From contig NC_133401.1 in NCBI RefSeq assembly GCF_047511655.1, forward strand, positions 11,936,001 to 12,000,000: a stretch of DNA of 64,000 bases, given 5' to 3'. This DNA comes from Castor canadensis. Its lineage: Eukaryota > Chordata > Mammalia > Rodentia > Castoridae. Of this stretch, positions 11,401 to 52,529 are shown one piece after another (within the stretch, counting starts at the first letter, position 1; every line of letters begins with the position of its first letter). The notes below the pieces were generated by a model that had not been told where the DNA came from, did no database searches, and worked only from the letters and a program-made list of their open reading frames with translations. The position numbers and the translations under genes are program-made.

Positions 11401-12600
11401 GCGCGCCTGCTGCTATACAGTCAAATGAGGGAGAGGGAGTAATATTTGGACCAACTAGCAATGAGATCTCAGAATGAGCGCCCACGGTCTCGCCTACGCT
11501 GTCCTTTCATCCAACTAAGCGTCTCTGTAACACACAATCTGACTGGTCTAGATCTCCCGCCCCTCGAGTCCGAGTGGGTCGGCAAAAACACCCTTTCCTG
11601 TTACCTTTAAGAAACCGGAAGGAGAAAGTCACCGAGGGCCCGCCCCTTGCCGTTAGGGCGGTTTCAAAAACAACCCGTTTACCAACCGCATTTATTGTTT
11701 TATCTCAGTAAAGCCTGTATAGCTTGCTCGCCTTAGGAAAAGCTAACCAGATTGGCCCTTCTTCAGAGGCTTGCTTCATTAGTTTCGCTGTTACAGGGAG
11801 GTGTACGGAATAGAGATTACGTATATTACTCGTAAACTGTTAGAAACTCAGTTGCCTTTATGAGTAAAATTCTGGCTTCCGAGTGCTGATGGGCTGAAAC
11901 CGGGGGGTGAGACTAGCAACGGGAGAAAAGTTATACGATAAGCCGTACATCTGCACCCCCCCTTTCCTTTGATAGTACGTCTCGCGGGCGCTCTTCCCAC
12001 GGCCGGCTTTCTCTATGGTCGCCGCGTTACGTGGACGGGCGCTCTGCCCGCGACCATAGAGTCTTCCCCTCCGGAAACACCTCCAGAAGTTGGCGGGTCT
12101 CCACCCCAATCTTCAGCAGCTGCTGTTTCGCAAACTTGGCTGTTTGGCGTCTGTACTGACAAATCCCAAACACACGGATCCACGAATACCTACAGCTGTC
12201 AGTATCTTTAAGGCTGCACCACCTGTCGCCTCTAACTCCGAAGACAGAACTAGCGTGAGATGCACAATGGAGACGCATCCCATGCAGACGTGCCGAGCGG
12301 GCCACATCTCAATAATCCCACAAAAGCCATGCACCACGTTTCTTAGACCAGAAGGCATACGATAGCCCTACAGGATGCATTAAAGTGTGGCCCAGATGTG
12401 TATGACAGGGATGCGCGGGACATCCAGGGCCCACTCAGCCGCGGGACAGACACTCACGTGGGCCCGAGGTCCAGTCCAGACACCCCGCCCTCGCCCACGT
12501 CCGACTTCCGTTCGTTCTCCTCCCAGCTCCGCACAACCATTTGTTCCAAAAAAAAAAAAAAACCTCCAACTTTGTGGCCCGGATTGAACTGTCCCTTGTT
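11401..12600. promoter_or_regulatory. Unique CpG-containing block upstream of HNRNPUL1
   Basis: No repeats and no convincing coding exon. CpG density stays raised at about 11960-12070 and 12440-12520. The second patch has an E-box CACGTG at 12455-12460, a GC-box-like 'ccccgccctcgcccac' and an ETS-like 'acttccg'. It could hold distal promoter elements, an alternative first exon, or an unannotated noncoding transcript. Confidence 0.4.
12011..12061. repeat. Perfect 12-bp inverted repeat
   Basis: Left arm 12011-12022 (CTCTATGGTCGC) is exactly complementary to right arm 12050-12061. The 27-nt loop is CpG-rich. Confidence 0.8.
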
Positions 12601-12607
12601 CTCAGAG

Positions 12608-12626
12608 TCGCCACCAGGGGGCGTCC
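12608..12626 (+). promoter_or_regulatory. Strong CTCF motif, forward
   Basis: The sequence tcgCCACCAGGGGGCGtcc agrees with the 19-bp CTCF consensus at 15 positions, including the whole core. It lies in unique sequence between the AXL 3' end and the HNRNPUL1 promoter, a natural insulator position. Confidence 0.7.
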
Positions 12627-12719
12627 GGGCGCTGCCGATGGAATCTCCCATCTGCAGCCACGGGAGATCCAGAGGGCTGGTCCTGCAGAAGGGGCTGAGA
12701 TCAGGTGCGGTTAGATCAG

Positions 12720-13054
12720 GTGTTCTGTGTCCGTGGTTTCCATCTGAGTCTCAACGGTCAAGCGGGTGTGTCTCTGGGTCAGTGTGTCACTCTCCTGTGT
12801 CTGTTATTCAGACTTCTTACTGTTCTTGGTATGTACCCGCCTGTGCTTATACTGGTAGACACAAACATTTGTGTATATGATTCTGCGTGTCACTGTTCCT
12901 CTGTGTCTGAATTTCTGTGTCTTTTTATATTTGTGGCCAGGTGCGCCCCTGAATACAGCCATTAATTCATGTGACTGTTTGGAGCATGTGCGTGTAGGAT
13001 CCTGTGATAAATAATGTGTATATGTGTGTAAATACACACACACACACACACACA
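12720..13054 (+). repeat. Degenerate TGTGTCT-rich tract ending in (AC)n
   Basis: Loose repeats of 'gtgtgtctctgggtc' and 'ctctgtgtctgaatttc' type words, followed by a clean dinucleotide run at 13034-13054. Confidence 0.7.
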
Positions 13055-13189
13055 ACTGTTCCTAACCAGGGTTTTGTCAGAGCTTGCATTTCTTCACGTC
13101 TTTTTGCTTTTCTCTCTGGTGAGGAATTTCCAGATGCCACCAAGCCAACGCTTTCTTTCTACACTTTTGTAGAAAGTAGAGGCTACTCC

Positions 13190-13790
13190 TCCAGCCCGTT
13201 TTTGCTTTTAGGTTTTTTTCAGATAGAGTCTGTGGGGTTTTGTTATTGGTGGTGGTGTGTGTATGGGTGCCTTGCCCAGAGCTGGCATGGAGGATGCATC
13301 TCACATAGCTGAGATCATAGACCTGCACCATCATGCCCAGCTCGTTTGTTTAGAAGGGATCTTGCTAATTTTTTTTGCCTGGGATGGCCTCGAACCACAA
13401 TCTTCTCAATCTCCACCTCCCAAGTAGCTGGGATTATAGGTGTGAGCCTCTGCATGACTTTTTTTTTTTAGTACTGGGATTTGAACGCAGGGCCTAAACT
13501 TTTAATCACTCCACCAGCCCTTTTTTTGTGAAGGGTTTTTTTTGAGAGAGGGTCTTTTGAACTATTTGCCCTAGGCTGGCTTCAAACCACAATGCTCCTG
13601 ATCTCTGCCTCCTGAGTAGCTAGGAGGCAGAGCCACAGGCGTGAGCCACTGGCACCCACTTTTTTTTTTTTTTTTTGAGACAGGGACTGGCTATGTATCC
13701 CAAGCTGGCCTCCATCTGGAGATCCTCCTGCTTCAGCCTCCCAAGTCCTGGGATTACAGGTATGCATTACCACGTGCTACTACCCTTCTT
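13190..13790 (-). mobile_element. Stack of reverse-oriented B1 and composite SINEs
   Basis: Three or four units in tandem. One is B1-like (about 13200-13475). One is composite, with the tRNA-like half at about 13465-13525 and the B1-like half at 13530-13660. One is a full B1 ('gagacagggactggctatgt' to 'gggattacaggtatgc', 13660-13790). They end about 75 bp beyond the predicted AXL 3' end. Confidence 0.8.
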
Positions 13791-13881
13791 TTTATGACAG
13801 GAAAATCAAATTGCCAGGGAGAGAGGGGCTAAATCACAGACAAATGGAGACACAAGAAGACAGAATAGTGATTGACAAAGT

Positions 13882-13887
13882 TTTATG
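13882..13887 (-). terminator. AXL: Possible AXL poly(A) signal (CATAAA variant)
   Basis: No AATAAA or ATTAAA was found on the minus strand between 13861 and 15244. CATAAA here is the best hexamer before the SINE stack begins. An ATTAAA lies at 13501-13506 but inside a SINE. Confidence 0.35.
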
Positions 13888-15193
13888 AGCCCCTCTGGAG
13901 GCACCAGAGTCACACTCTGAAGATGGCAGAAGAGGGACTGGCTCAAGGGGGCAGCATGGCCCAAAAGGAGGGAGATGGTCCGTTCCCTGGGGGGAAAGGA
14001 GGCATCTCTAATGCACTGCACAGGCTTGAGGGGGGTGTGCCCCACCCGAGGGGAGAAGGAAGCACACATGGCTAAGCAAGGGAGGGCACACAGGGTACTG
14101 TAAGGTTCTAACCTTAGAATCGTGCCTAGTGTCCTAGACCTGTGATTTTAAATCTTAAGGACTTAGAACACTTGAGCCTCAAACTGCAGTGTCTAGAATT
14201 TAAGGTTTTAGAATTGTGTATTCTTGGGCCTTTAGTTGTCATCCTGACAAAGCAGAATGCAGCATAGAACCTAGTGCTGCCCAACATTAGAAATGATTAA
14301 CTTTGGTGGCTAGTTAGTCACAACTAAACCGTGAACATCTTATAAATGAGATGCTGTTGGTCCAGACCTTGGACCAATAGCCTTGTACAGTGCCCTGAAA
14401 CATAGAAGAGGCCATTAGAACCTTGGCACCTGATGATCTAGACTCTTAGACACAGAGAATCTAGGTTCTTAGATTAAGTTTTAGAACATTAGCTCTTAGA
14501 TCCTCCAACTTTAGACTCTTAGAACTTTTGAGTTGCAGATTCTAGAATCTCAGATCCTTCAGTTTCCAGGATCTCATTCAAATCTTCATCCTTGAGAAAG
14601 TAAAATTTTGGAGCCCTGTGATTAATCTTTCCCACCAGAAGATCCAGCCTGAAGGATCCTTAGAACATCAGATTTTAAAACAACAGAATTTAAAACTCCT
14701 TGTCTAAAATGACAGAATCTTTAGAATTGTGAAATCTAGAATCTTACACCCTAAGGACTCAGGGCTCTAGAAAACCAGAACCATGGAGCCTCAGATCCTA
14801 GAGCTAGAATCTTAGGGCTTTAGAACTTCAGATCCTGGGGGCTTTCTCAAGAGTTTTAGAATCAGAAAATCTAAAGTCACAGAATCTCAGGACCTTAGAA
14901 CAATGGGCCTTTTAACTTCCAGGTCTAGAACACTTAGCCACTTTAGATTATAGACTTTGGAATTTCAGGTCCTTAGAACCAAATCTAGATCCTTAGACTT
15001 TAGAATCTAGAATCCTGGCATGTTAGACCTGGGAGGACTCTTAGAGATTGCAGTGCAACCCGTCCCTGTTAGGGATGAGGACGTTATGGCACAGAAAGGG
15101 GGGAGCATCTGCAACGGAGGTGGGGAGGGTAGGAAGGTAGGGCTGCAGTTGGGATGAGGCCTGGAGTGAGAAAGGGGATGAGGTTTCCCCCAG

Positions 15194-15201
15194 TGGCAGT
15201 G
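15194..15201 (-). promoter_or_regulatory. AXL: miR-34/449 8-mer seed match in AXL 3' UTR
   Basis: The transcript reads CACTGCCA, complementary to miR-34 seed nt 2-8 with A opposite nt 1. It starts 44 nt after the stop codon. miR-34a repression of AXL is established in human cells. Confidence 0.6.
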
Positions 15202-15244
15202 CCTAGCTTGGGTCCTGAGAGGGAGTCTCTGGTGGAGGACTGTT

Positions 15245-45475
<30,231 letters not shown>

Positions 45476-45985
45476 CCTCAGGACACCACCATGCAACGGA
45501 TGCCAAACTTTCCTTGGAAGTTGCTGGGCACCTCCCGGGGGATGGGGGCAGGGCCGGGCTGTTCCCGGCCCTCCCCCCAGCTCTGGGCTCCTTGGATTTG
45601 GCACTGCTGGCCTGGCACAGCAGGAGCCCCTCAGCTGGCTCTGCTCCTCCGCAGCCGCCCTCCCGGCTTTGCTCTGGCTCTGCTGCCTCCTTCTCTCCCT
45701 CCCAGACTTTGGCCACCCTTACTCCGCCCCTGCCTCCGCCCACCGGGGCCGGAGACTAGGGGGCCACCTGGACTGCAAGGGGTTAACTCCAAGAGGAGAA
45801 GACCAGTCCGATCTTAAAGGAGCCTAGAAGGGAGGCTGGGAAGGGGGAAGGGGACCCTGGTGGTTGTGCCCCAATCCTGGGTCCAGGAGGCAGGAGGCTG
45901 TGTGCCTGTCTGTCAGCTCTGGGCGCTGTCCCTCTGGGCTCCCTCTGGGTCTGGTAAACATTCTTGCAGAACTCCACTCCCCACA
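45476..45985 (-). promoter_or_regulatory. AXL: AXL 5' UTR and TATA-less GC-rich promoter region
   Basis: GC-rich, no TATA box. GC boxes lie at 45724-45729 and 45736-45741. From memory the human mRNA 5' end aligns near 45985, which would give a long unspliced leader. A short upstream ORF lies at 45478-45492. Confidence 0.6.
45478..45492 (-). other. 4-codon upstream ORF before AXL start
   Basis: Reads ATG GTG GTG TCC TGA. The stop ends 2 nt before the AXL ATG. T at -3 and G at +4 give moderate initiation context. Confidence 0.7.
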
Positions 45986-46089
45986 GCCTGTGACGCCCCC
46001 CTCTCTGCCTCCACCCCCAGACCAGCCTCAGCCAGGCCTCCTTCGCCCTCCACTCCCCCTCACACTCAGGCTCATAGCTCCCTAGACAA

Positions 46090-46091
<2 letters not shown>

Positions 46092-46128
<37 letters not shown>
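46092..46128. repeat. (AC)n microsatellite
   Basis: About 18 units, just upstream of the AXL promoter region. Positions 46130-46990 hold no recognised gene; a MIR-like block lies at about 46400-46480. Confidence 0.95.
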
Positions 46129-46132
<4 letters not shown>

Positions 46133-47161
46133 CAGAGAGTCAGAGGCTGGGACAGGCAGAGACACGCTGGGGCACACTGCCCACGGACTACCCTCCGACA
46201 AGCCAGGTCAGGAACTCACCTCCTGGGGAAATCTCAGAAATGGAAGGTAGCGGCTAGGTGGGCATCTTTGGAGGAGGGGCACTCATATGGGGGTAGACGG
46301 ATGCTCAGATACACCAAAGTGCACTTGGACCAGAAGCAGGAAAGCAGTGTATCCACAAGTCTGGGTATCCTCAGATTCTAATTAGAATCCCAGCTCTACT
46401 TGTAAAGATGTGAGGGTGGCCAAGTTCCTGGCCTCTGGGTGTTCATCTGTGAGATGGGGATAAAGACCACCCTGTGAAGCAGTGTAGCAGGCTAGTGGGA
46501 GGATGATCTAGGTCAAAGTGCATCCAGTTCCTTGCACGTGGCGACCACAGCTGACAAGGTACTGGGGACTTTTGGCATCTCGTCTCTGTCTGTCTGCACT
46601 TGGCGCTGCTCCCTCCCTCTGGCTGGGACTATGTGGTCAGGCCCTTGCAGATCTGGGGCTTGTAGACTGTATCCCTGTGTTTGGCACAGGGGGTTTCTGT
46701 GTGGGTGTCTGTGCAGGAGACGTCTAGGGGTCTCCTGCTTTCTCTCTGTTCCCTGCCTGACTCCAGTAGTGCCTACAAGTTAACTGAACACAGAATCTCT
46801 GCCTCCATTTTGTATCTGTCTCCTTTTACTCTGAGTCTGTCTTCCCTGCGATCACATCACAATCCAGGAAGGACAGGAGTGATGGATAACATCTCGACAA
46901 GAGTTGAAATATCCCCCAAGGAAAGGAACAACAGAGCCTCCAGCTCCTCTCAAGTGATGACAGTGATAACAATTTCTCACCCCTAGCTGAACTAGAATGG
47001 AGATACTGATCAACCTGACCACACTTTACTCTCCCTCTGCCTCAATTCTTCCTCTATTTAAACCTAAAACTCAGGTCTGTACCCTAAAGATGGGCCTCTT
47101 CCCACAGTGTGTTAGTTTCAGGCTGCCTAATAAACCTCCTTTCTCTACCCTTCACCATGTT

Positions 47162-47162
<1 letters not shown>

Positions 47163-47203
<41 letters not shown>

Positions 47204-47415
47204 TCTCTGTACTGTTTGAATTCAGGGCCTTATGCTTACTAGGCAGGCGCTCTACCACTTGAGCCACTCTACCAGTCCTTTTTTTTGTGTTGGGTATTTT
47301 TTGAGATAGGGTCTCACAAACTATTTGCCTGGGCTGGCTTCCAACTGTGATCCTCCTGATCTCTGCCTCCAGAGTAGCTAGGATTACAAGTGTGAGCCAC
47401 TGGTGCCCCGGCTTC
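47163..47415 (-). mobile_element. (CT)n run and composite SINE, reverse
   Basis: CT run 47163-47202, then 'aattcagggccttatgctta', 'ttgagatagggtctcacaaa', 'gatctctgcctccagagtag'. Confidence 0.85.
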
Positions 47416-47559
47416 ACCATGTCATTTTATTTGGCATATTGGGGTGAGTGGCCAGGCCTGACATGTGGAGCCCCAGGAGTTTGGCCTTTCTTTGTCCTAG
47501 AGCTCCTGGTTACAGTGTGGGTTTTAGTATCTCTACAGCTGCCCATCATGTCCATCTGG

Positions 47560-47760
47560 CCTCCTGATGTCTCTTCTCTCTGTCCTGTTGTCTACACTGT
47601 CTCCTCTCTGCCATCTCCACTTACCCTCCCTCCACTCCATCTCCTGTCTAGCAGCCAGAGGGAGGTTTCTGAGACCCAAATCTGATGCTGCCTCTCTTCT
47701 TCTTAGCCATGGCTCCCCACTGCCCTTGGGTGAGTTCTTCCCTTCCCAGTTAGCCTCTGT
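47560..47760 (+). mobile_element. L2-type LINE fragment
   Basis: 'gagacccaaatctgatgctg' and 'ccatggctccccactgccct' are L2 3'-region words. Intergenic. Confidence 0.55.
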
Positions 47761-48039
47761 CACATTCGTGTCCCATTTCAATGATGGCGCAGCATTCAAC
47801 AGACCACCAAGCCTGAGTCTTGGGGGTCCTCCAGGATACCCCACCCTATTGTTGGTTATCATGTTCCATGGAGGATTCACTTTCAGAAACCTTCCTCCCT
47901 CCCTTCCCTTGTTACTCCCCTATAACCTTGCCCTGGTCCAGACCCGGCACTGCTGACCTGGACCCCAGCTTAGGGCCTCCTGCTTGCACAGCAGGCCTTC
48001 AACCGGTCACCCACCCAGTCAGAGTTTTTCCCAATCTCA

Positions 48040-48245
48040 AACCAAACCCTTCCTTCCTCCCTCCCTTCTTCTCTCCCTCCTTCCTTCCTTCCTCCCTCTC
48101 TCTCTTTCCCTCTTTTTCTCTCTTTCCTTGCTACTTTTTCTTTTCTTTCCTTCTTTTTTCTTTTTTTCTGGTGCTGGGGACCAACTCAGATCCTTTAGCA
48201 TGCTGGGTATGTACTCTACCACCAAAGTACGTCCCCAAACCCCAT
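48040..48245 (-). mobile_element. (TTCC)/(CT) tract and ID element, reverse
   Basis: Pyrimidine tract 48040-48170, then ID 'ggtgctggggaccaactcag' to 'accaaagtacgtccccaa'. 48250-48850 shows only weak L2-like similarity. Confidence 0.75.
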
Positions 48246-48859
48246 CCTAAACCTTTCAGAAAACAAACAAAAAAAGTCTTTATCAAGGCCTACAAGGGCC
48301 CCTTATGTCTCTCTCTTTAGGCATTTTTCTCTTTCTCACCCAAAGAGACTTCTCATGGGCCCGAGACCCCTCCTGTAGCCCTTTGTCCCCAACTCCCATC
48401 TGTATCGCCCCTCTCTGTTGCATCACTTCCTCGCCCCTTCCAGTTAACCCAGCCTCCTCCCATGCCGTCCTTTTCTTTGGCAACACTTTGCATGGGTTAC
48501 TATTATAAGATTTATTGGCATAATCATGTATGTCATATCTCTCTCCTCCTCCCTCTGGTGTATGGGTTCCAGGAAGGCATATCTTGGTATATCTTGGCCA
48601 CTGTTGCATTCCCACTGCCCTGTAAAACACCTGCCTTCCAGGGGATAAGGAATAATTGTGACATTTTTGGGGTACAAAGTTCTGACCCTTTAAATAGATA
48701 CATTGGGGGACTCTACCCACGAAAATCTCAGTGGACCCAGGAGGATGCATGGCTAACTTGAACCTGTGAAGTCATTCGTGCAAGAACTGTTTGCTAAGCA
48801 CCTACAATGTATCTGCAATTTACCTTGAAGTGCATTTTTGTTTGTATCTTTTTCTTTCT

Positions 48860-49085
48860 TTTTTTTTTTTGTGGGACTGGGATTTGAACTCAGGGCTTCA
48901 CACTTATAAGGTAGGCACTCTACCACTTGAGCCACTCCTCCAGCCCATTTTGTTCTGGTTATTTTGGAGATGGGGGGGGGGGTCTTGCAAACTATTTGCC
49001 CAGGCTGGCCTCGAACCCTGATCCTCCCAATCTCAGCCTTCCAAGTGACTGGGATTATAGGTGTGAGCCCCCAGCCCCTGGCTTT
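48860..49085 (-). mobile_element. Composite SINE, reverse
   Basis: 'gatttgaactcagggcttca', 'ccacttgagccactcctcca', 'ttttgttctggttattttgg', 'gatcctcccaatctcagcct'. 49090-49590 shows no recognised element. Confidence 0.85.
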
Positions 49086-49599
49086 GAAATGCATTTTTAC
49101 AAATGAGGACAGATGAATAGAAATGTCCCTTGTTCAAGGGCCAGGAGCTTCTACAGGGAGCAAGACCAGTCTGTGTCCTCATGGAGCTATGGGGGAGAGA
49201 AACAACAATCACAAAAATATTTACCAGGATGCAAGATGGGTCTTGAGGAAAAAATAAAGTAGGGGTGGGAACAGCAAGGAATAGAAGTGCTATTTCAGAT
49301 AGAGTAGTTAGGGAAGTCCTCTCCAAGGTTATGATTGAGGTCTGAAGGAAATTGGCAAGTAAGCCACATGGGAGAAAACACTTCAGGCTGAGGGAACAGC
49401 TTGTGCAAAGGCCCAGAGGCAGGCATGAGCCAGGCATGAGATTTTGGGAGGCCCATTTGTGACGGGAATGAATGGAGGCAGGGTAGGGGTGGGTAATTAG
49501 GGCCAGGCTTAGGGAAGACTATGAGCTAGTGGTAGGCCTTGAGCAGGAGAGATAGGTTTTGATCAGGTTTTATTCATTGACTGATAAATAAAAATCTTA

Positions 49600-50195
49600 T
49601 TTTTGGTGCTGGGATTGAACCCAGAGGCTTGTGCATGCTAGGCAAGTGCTCTATTACTGAGTCCCACCCCCAAGCTGTTTGTTTTGTTTTTCTTTTTCTT
49701 TTCTTTCTTGGCAGTACTGCAGGTTGAACTCAGAATCCTGAGCTTGCTAGGCAGCACTCAGCCATTTGAGCTAGCCCTATATGCTTTTGGTTATTTTTGG
49801 CATATGGTCTCCTGGTTTTCTCCAGGCTGACCTGGATCACGATCTTTCTATTTATGCTTCCTAAATAGCTGGATGACAGGTGTGCACTAACCAGCTATTG
49901 GTTGAGATGGAGTCTTGAACCTTTAGCCTCCTGATTTCTGCCTCCTGAGAAGCTGGTATTACAGGTATGAGCCATCATGCCTGGCCAGCCCTTGATTTTT
50001 TGAGACAGGATCTCACTATGTAGCCCAGTCTGGCTTTGAACTCGAGATTCCCCTGCTTCATCCTCCCAAGTGTTGGGATTACAGGCATGTACCACCATGC
50101 CCAGCTGATAAACTCATTTATCAATAAATAAATGGAACCCAGGCCTTACATATGTGAGGCAAGTGCTCCACTCTGAACTACAGCCCCAGTCCTTT
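49600..50195 (-). mobile_element. Stack: ID, composite, B1, ID, all reverse
   Basis: ID 49600-49680; composite 49712-49985; B1 49990-50105; ID 50130-50192. Confidence 0.8.
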
Positions 50196-50469
50196 GATCT
50201 GGTTTTCGGGAGACTTCCTAACAGAGGCCTCAGGATTTGGACACATGGGATATTAGTTTTTGCCATGAAAGGAGCACAGTACCTCAAGTGAGGAGCTCTT
50301 GCCAGAATGAGTCTGAATCTGGTTTAATATCCAGTTTACAGAAGATTCTAGGAGTAGGAAAATATATTGAATCTCCACAAAGATTCCATCAGTCAAACCC
50401 AGAACATGAACAATTATACAGGGCAAATGGCCCAATTTAGTTTAAAAATAAATGGCACACATAGGGAGG

Positions 50470-50642
50470 GGCTGGGTGCCTGTGGCTCATGCCTATCATC
50501 CTAGCTACTCAGGAGGCAGAGATCAGGAGGATTGCTATTCAAAGCCATCCCAGGCAAATAGTTTGTGAGACCCTATCTCTATAAAACCTTTACAAAAAAG
50601 GGCTGGTGGAGTTCAAACCCCAGTAACACACACACACACACA
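50470..50642 (+). mobile_element. Composite SINE, short right half, (CA)n tail
   Basis: 'gtgcctgtggctcatgccta', 'gaccctatctctataaaacc', 'gggctggtggagttcaaacc'. Confidence 0.8.
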
Positions 50643-50794
50643 AGGTGGGTATGGTTATAGATTTTAAAAGATGTATGTGATCTCATGTGAACAAATCTAC
50701 TATGAAATACACTTACCAGACAGCCAGGGAAATATGAAGTGATGTAATCACTTGATGTGATGAATGTGCAAATGAATATTGCAATTTTGATTTT

Positions 50795-51310
50795 TAAAAA
50801 TTTATTTTTGGCAGTATTGGGGTTAGGGCCTCATGCTTGCTAGGCAGGCACTCTACTGCTTGAGACACTCCACCATCCCTGTTTTGCAGTGGGTTTTTTT
50901 TTTTTTTTTTCAAGATAGGATCTCTCAAACTATTTGCCCAGGGCTGGCTTCAAACTGTGATCCTCCTGATCTCTGCCTCCTGAGTAGCTAGGATTATAGG
51001 CATGCCTGATTGACTTTTTATTTTTGGCGGTACTTTGATTTGAACTCAGGGCCTTCTCAATCATTTGAGTCATGCCCCCAGCCCTTTTTGCTTTTGTTTA
51101 TTTTTCAGATAGGGTCTCTTACTTTTTGCCTGGGGATGGTCTTGGACCATGATTCTACTACCTATACTTCCTGAGAAGCTGGGATTACAGATGTGCACCA
51201 CTATGCCCAGCCCTTGACTTTCTAAAAGTAAACTTTCGGGCTGGGGTCTATCTCAATGGTAGAGTATGCTTAGCAGACATGAAACCCTGGGGTCCATCCC
51301 CAGCACCAAA
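50795..51310 (-). mobile_element. Two reverse composite SINEs and one forward ID
   Basis: Composites 50795-51010 and 51015-51215 (minus). ID element at 51236-51310 is plus-oriented ('gtctatctcaatggtagagt'). Confidence 0.8.
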
Positions 51311-51548
51311 AAAGAAAAAGAACAGGCATCAAGGCGGGAGTTATTGAGTGGGTAGATTTTTGGGGGGGGCATGATGAAAGTTTTAGGTAGACAATGGTGG
51401 TGGTCATACAACATTTTGAATGTATTTACTGCCATGCAACTGCACTTACAGCTAAAATGATGTCACTCACCACACACACAAACCTGTCCTAAAACCATAC
51501 TAAGTATTTTTACTTTGGGGTTCAATAATTCTCTATTGTTGAAGCCAT

Positions 51549-51555
<7 letters not shown>

Positions 51556-51592
<37 letters not shown>

Positions 51593-51860
51593 TTTTTGGC
51601 TATACTGGGGTTTGAACTCAGGGCTTCACGTTTGCTTACCACTTGAGCCACTCCACCAGCCCTGAGTCCATATTTTTTACTTGCTACTGAAACCATCTTA
51701 ATGTCAACTTTTACATTGATGCTGTGTATCAATACTTATTTAATTTCTTTGAGACAAGGTCTCACCATGAAGTCCAGGCTGGCCTCAAACTCAAGATCCT
51801 TTTGTCTCTCTGCCTCAGAGTGCTGGGATTACAGGTATGCACCACTATGTCTGGCTTTCT
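51556..51860 (-). mobile_element. (TA)n, ID-like right half, and B1, reverse
   Basis: TA run 51556-51583; ID-like 51595-51665; B1 51750-51858 ('gagacaaggtctcaccatga'). Confidence 0.8.
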
Positions 51861-51994
51861 ACGCCTCTTCAAATAAGTAAGTTTGCTGGTATTTCTGATT
51901 CTAGATTTCCCTGAATGTGGATTTGGAGTGAAAAGGAAAACCATTAAACAAATCTCATTCCTTTTCACCTCACTTGAAGTATAAAAATTACAAT

Positions 51995-52365
51995 ATTTTG
52001 GGTGCTGGTGGCTCACACCTGTAATCCTAGCTACTTGGGAGGCTGAGATGGGGAGGATCATGGTTTAAGACCAGCCTGGGCAAATAGTTCACGAGGTCTC
52101 ATTTCCAAAATAACCAGAGCAAAATGGATTGGAGGTGTGGCTTGGGTGGTAGAGCACCTGCTTTGCAAGTGTGAAGCCCCGAGTTCAAACTCCAGTCCCA
52201 ACCCTCCCACCCCTGTGCACAAAAAAATGAAATACAAAAATTTAGCATGTTTTGGCTCCCATTCCAGAGTTTTTCACTTTTTCTTTTGTGGTGCTGGGAA
52301 TGGAACCCACCTCACATGGGCATAGGTGAGCTCTCTACCACTGAGTTACATCCCCAGCCCACACT
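51995..52365 (+). mobile_element. Composite SINE (+) and ID (-)
   Basis: Composite 51995-52235 ('gggtgctggtggctcacacc', 'aaataaccagagcaaaatgg'). Reverse ID 52283-52363 ('ctaccactgagttacatccc'). Confidence 0.85.
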
Positions 52366-52529
52366 TTCCTTATTTCTTTGAAATTTAGTAAGGCTTTAAG
52401 ATGGTAAATCCTCAGACAAGGTGTGAGCAGTAGGAAGTGGCAGTTAGGATCTGATGTCACTCTCATCTACTCTCTAGAACTTACGCCAATAAAGTGCTAT
52501 CATAGAAAAATTTAAAAAAAGAAACATTG

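Larger units (their letters stand above)
13865..15244 (-). other. AXL: AXL 3' untranslated region
   Basis: About 1.4 kb of repeat-free sequence from the stop codon to a possible poly(A) site. The part at 14100-15030 is dominated by TTAGAAT, CTAGAATC and TCTAGA words, so it looks like a decayed tandem repeat. The length is in the range expected for AXL. The 3' boundary is inferred. Confidence 0.6.
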
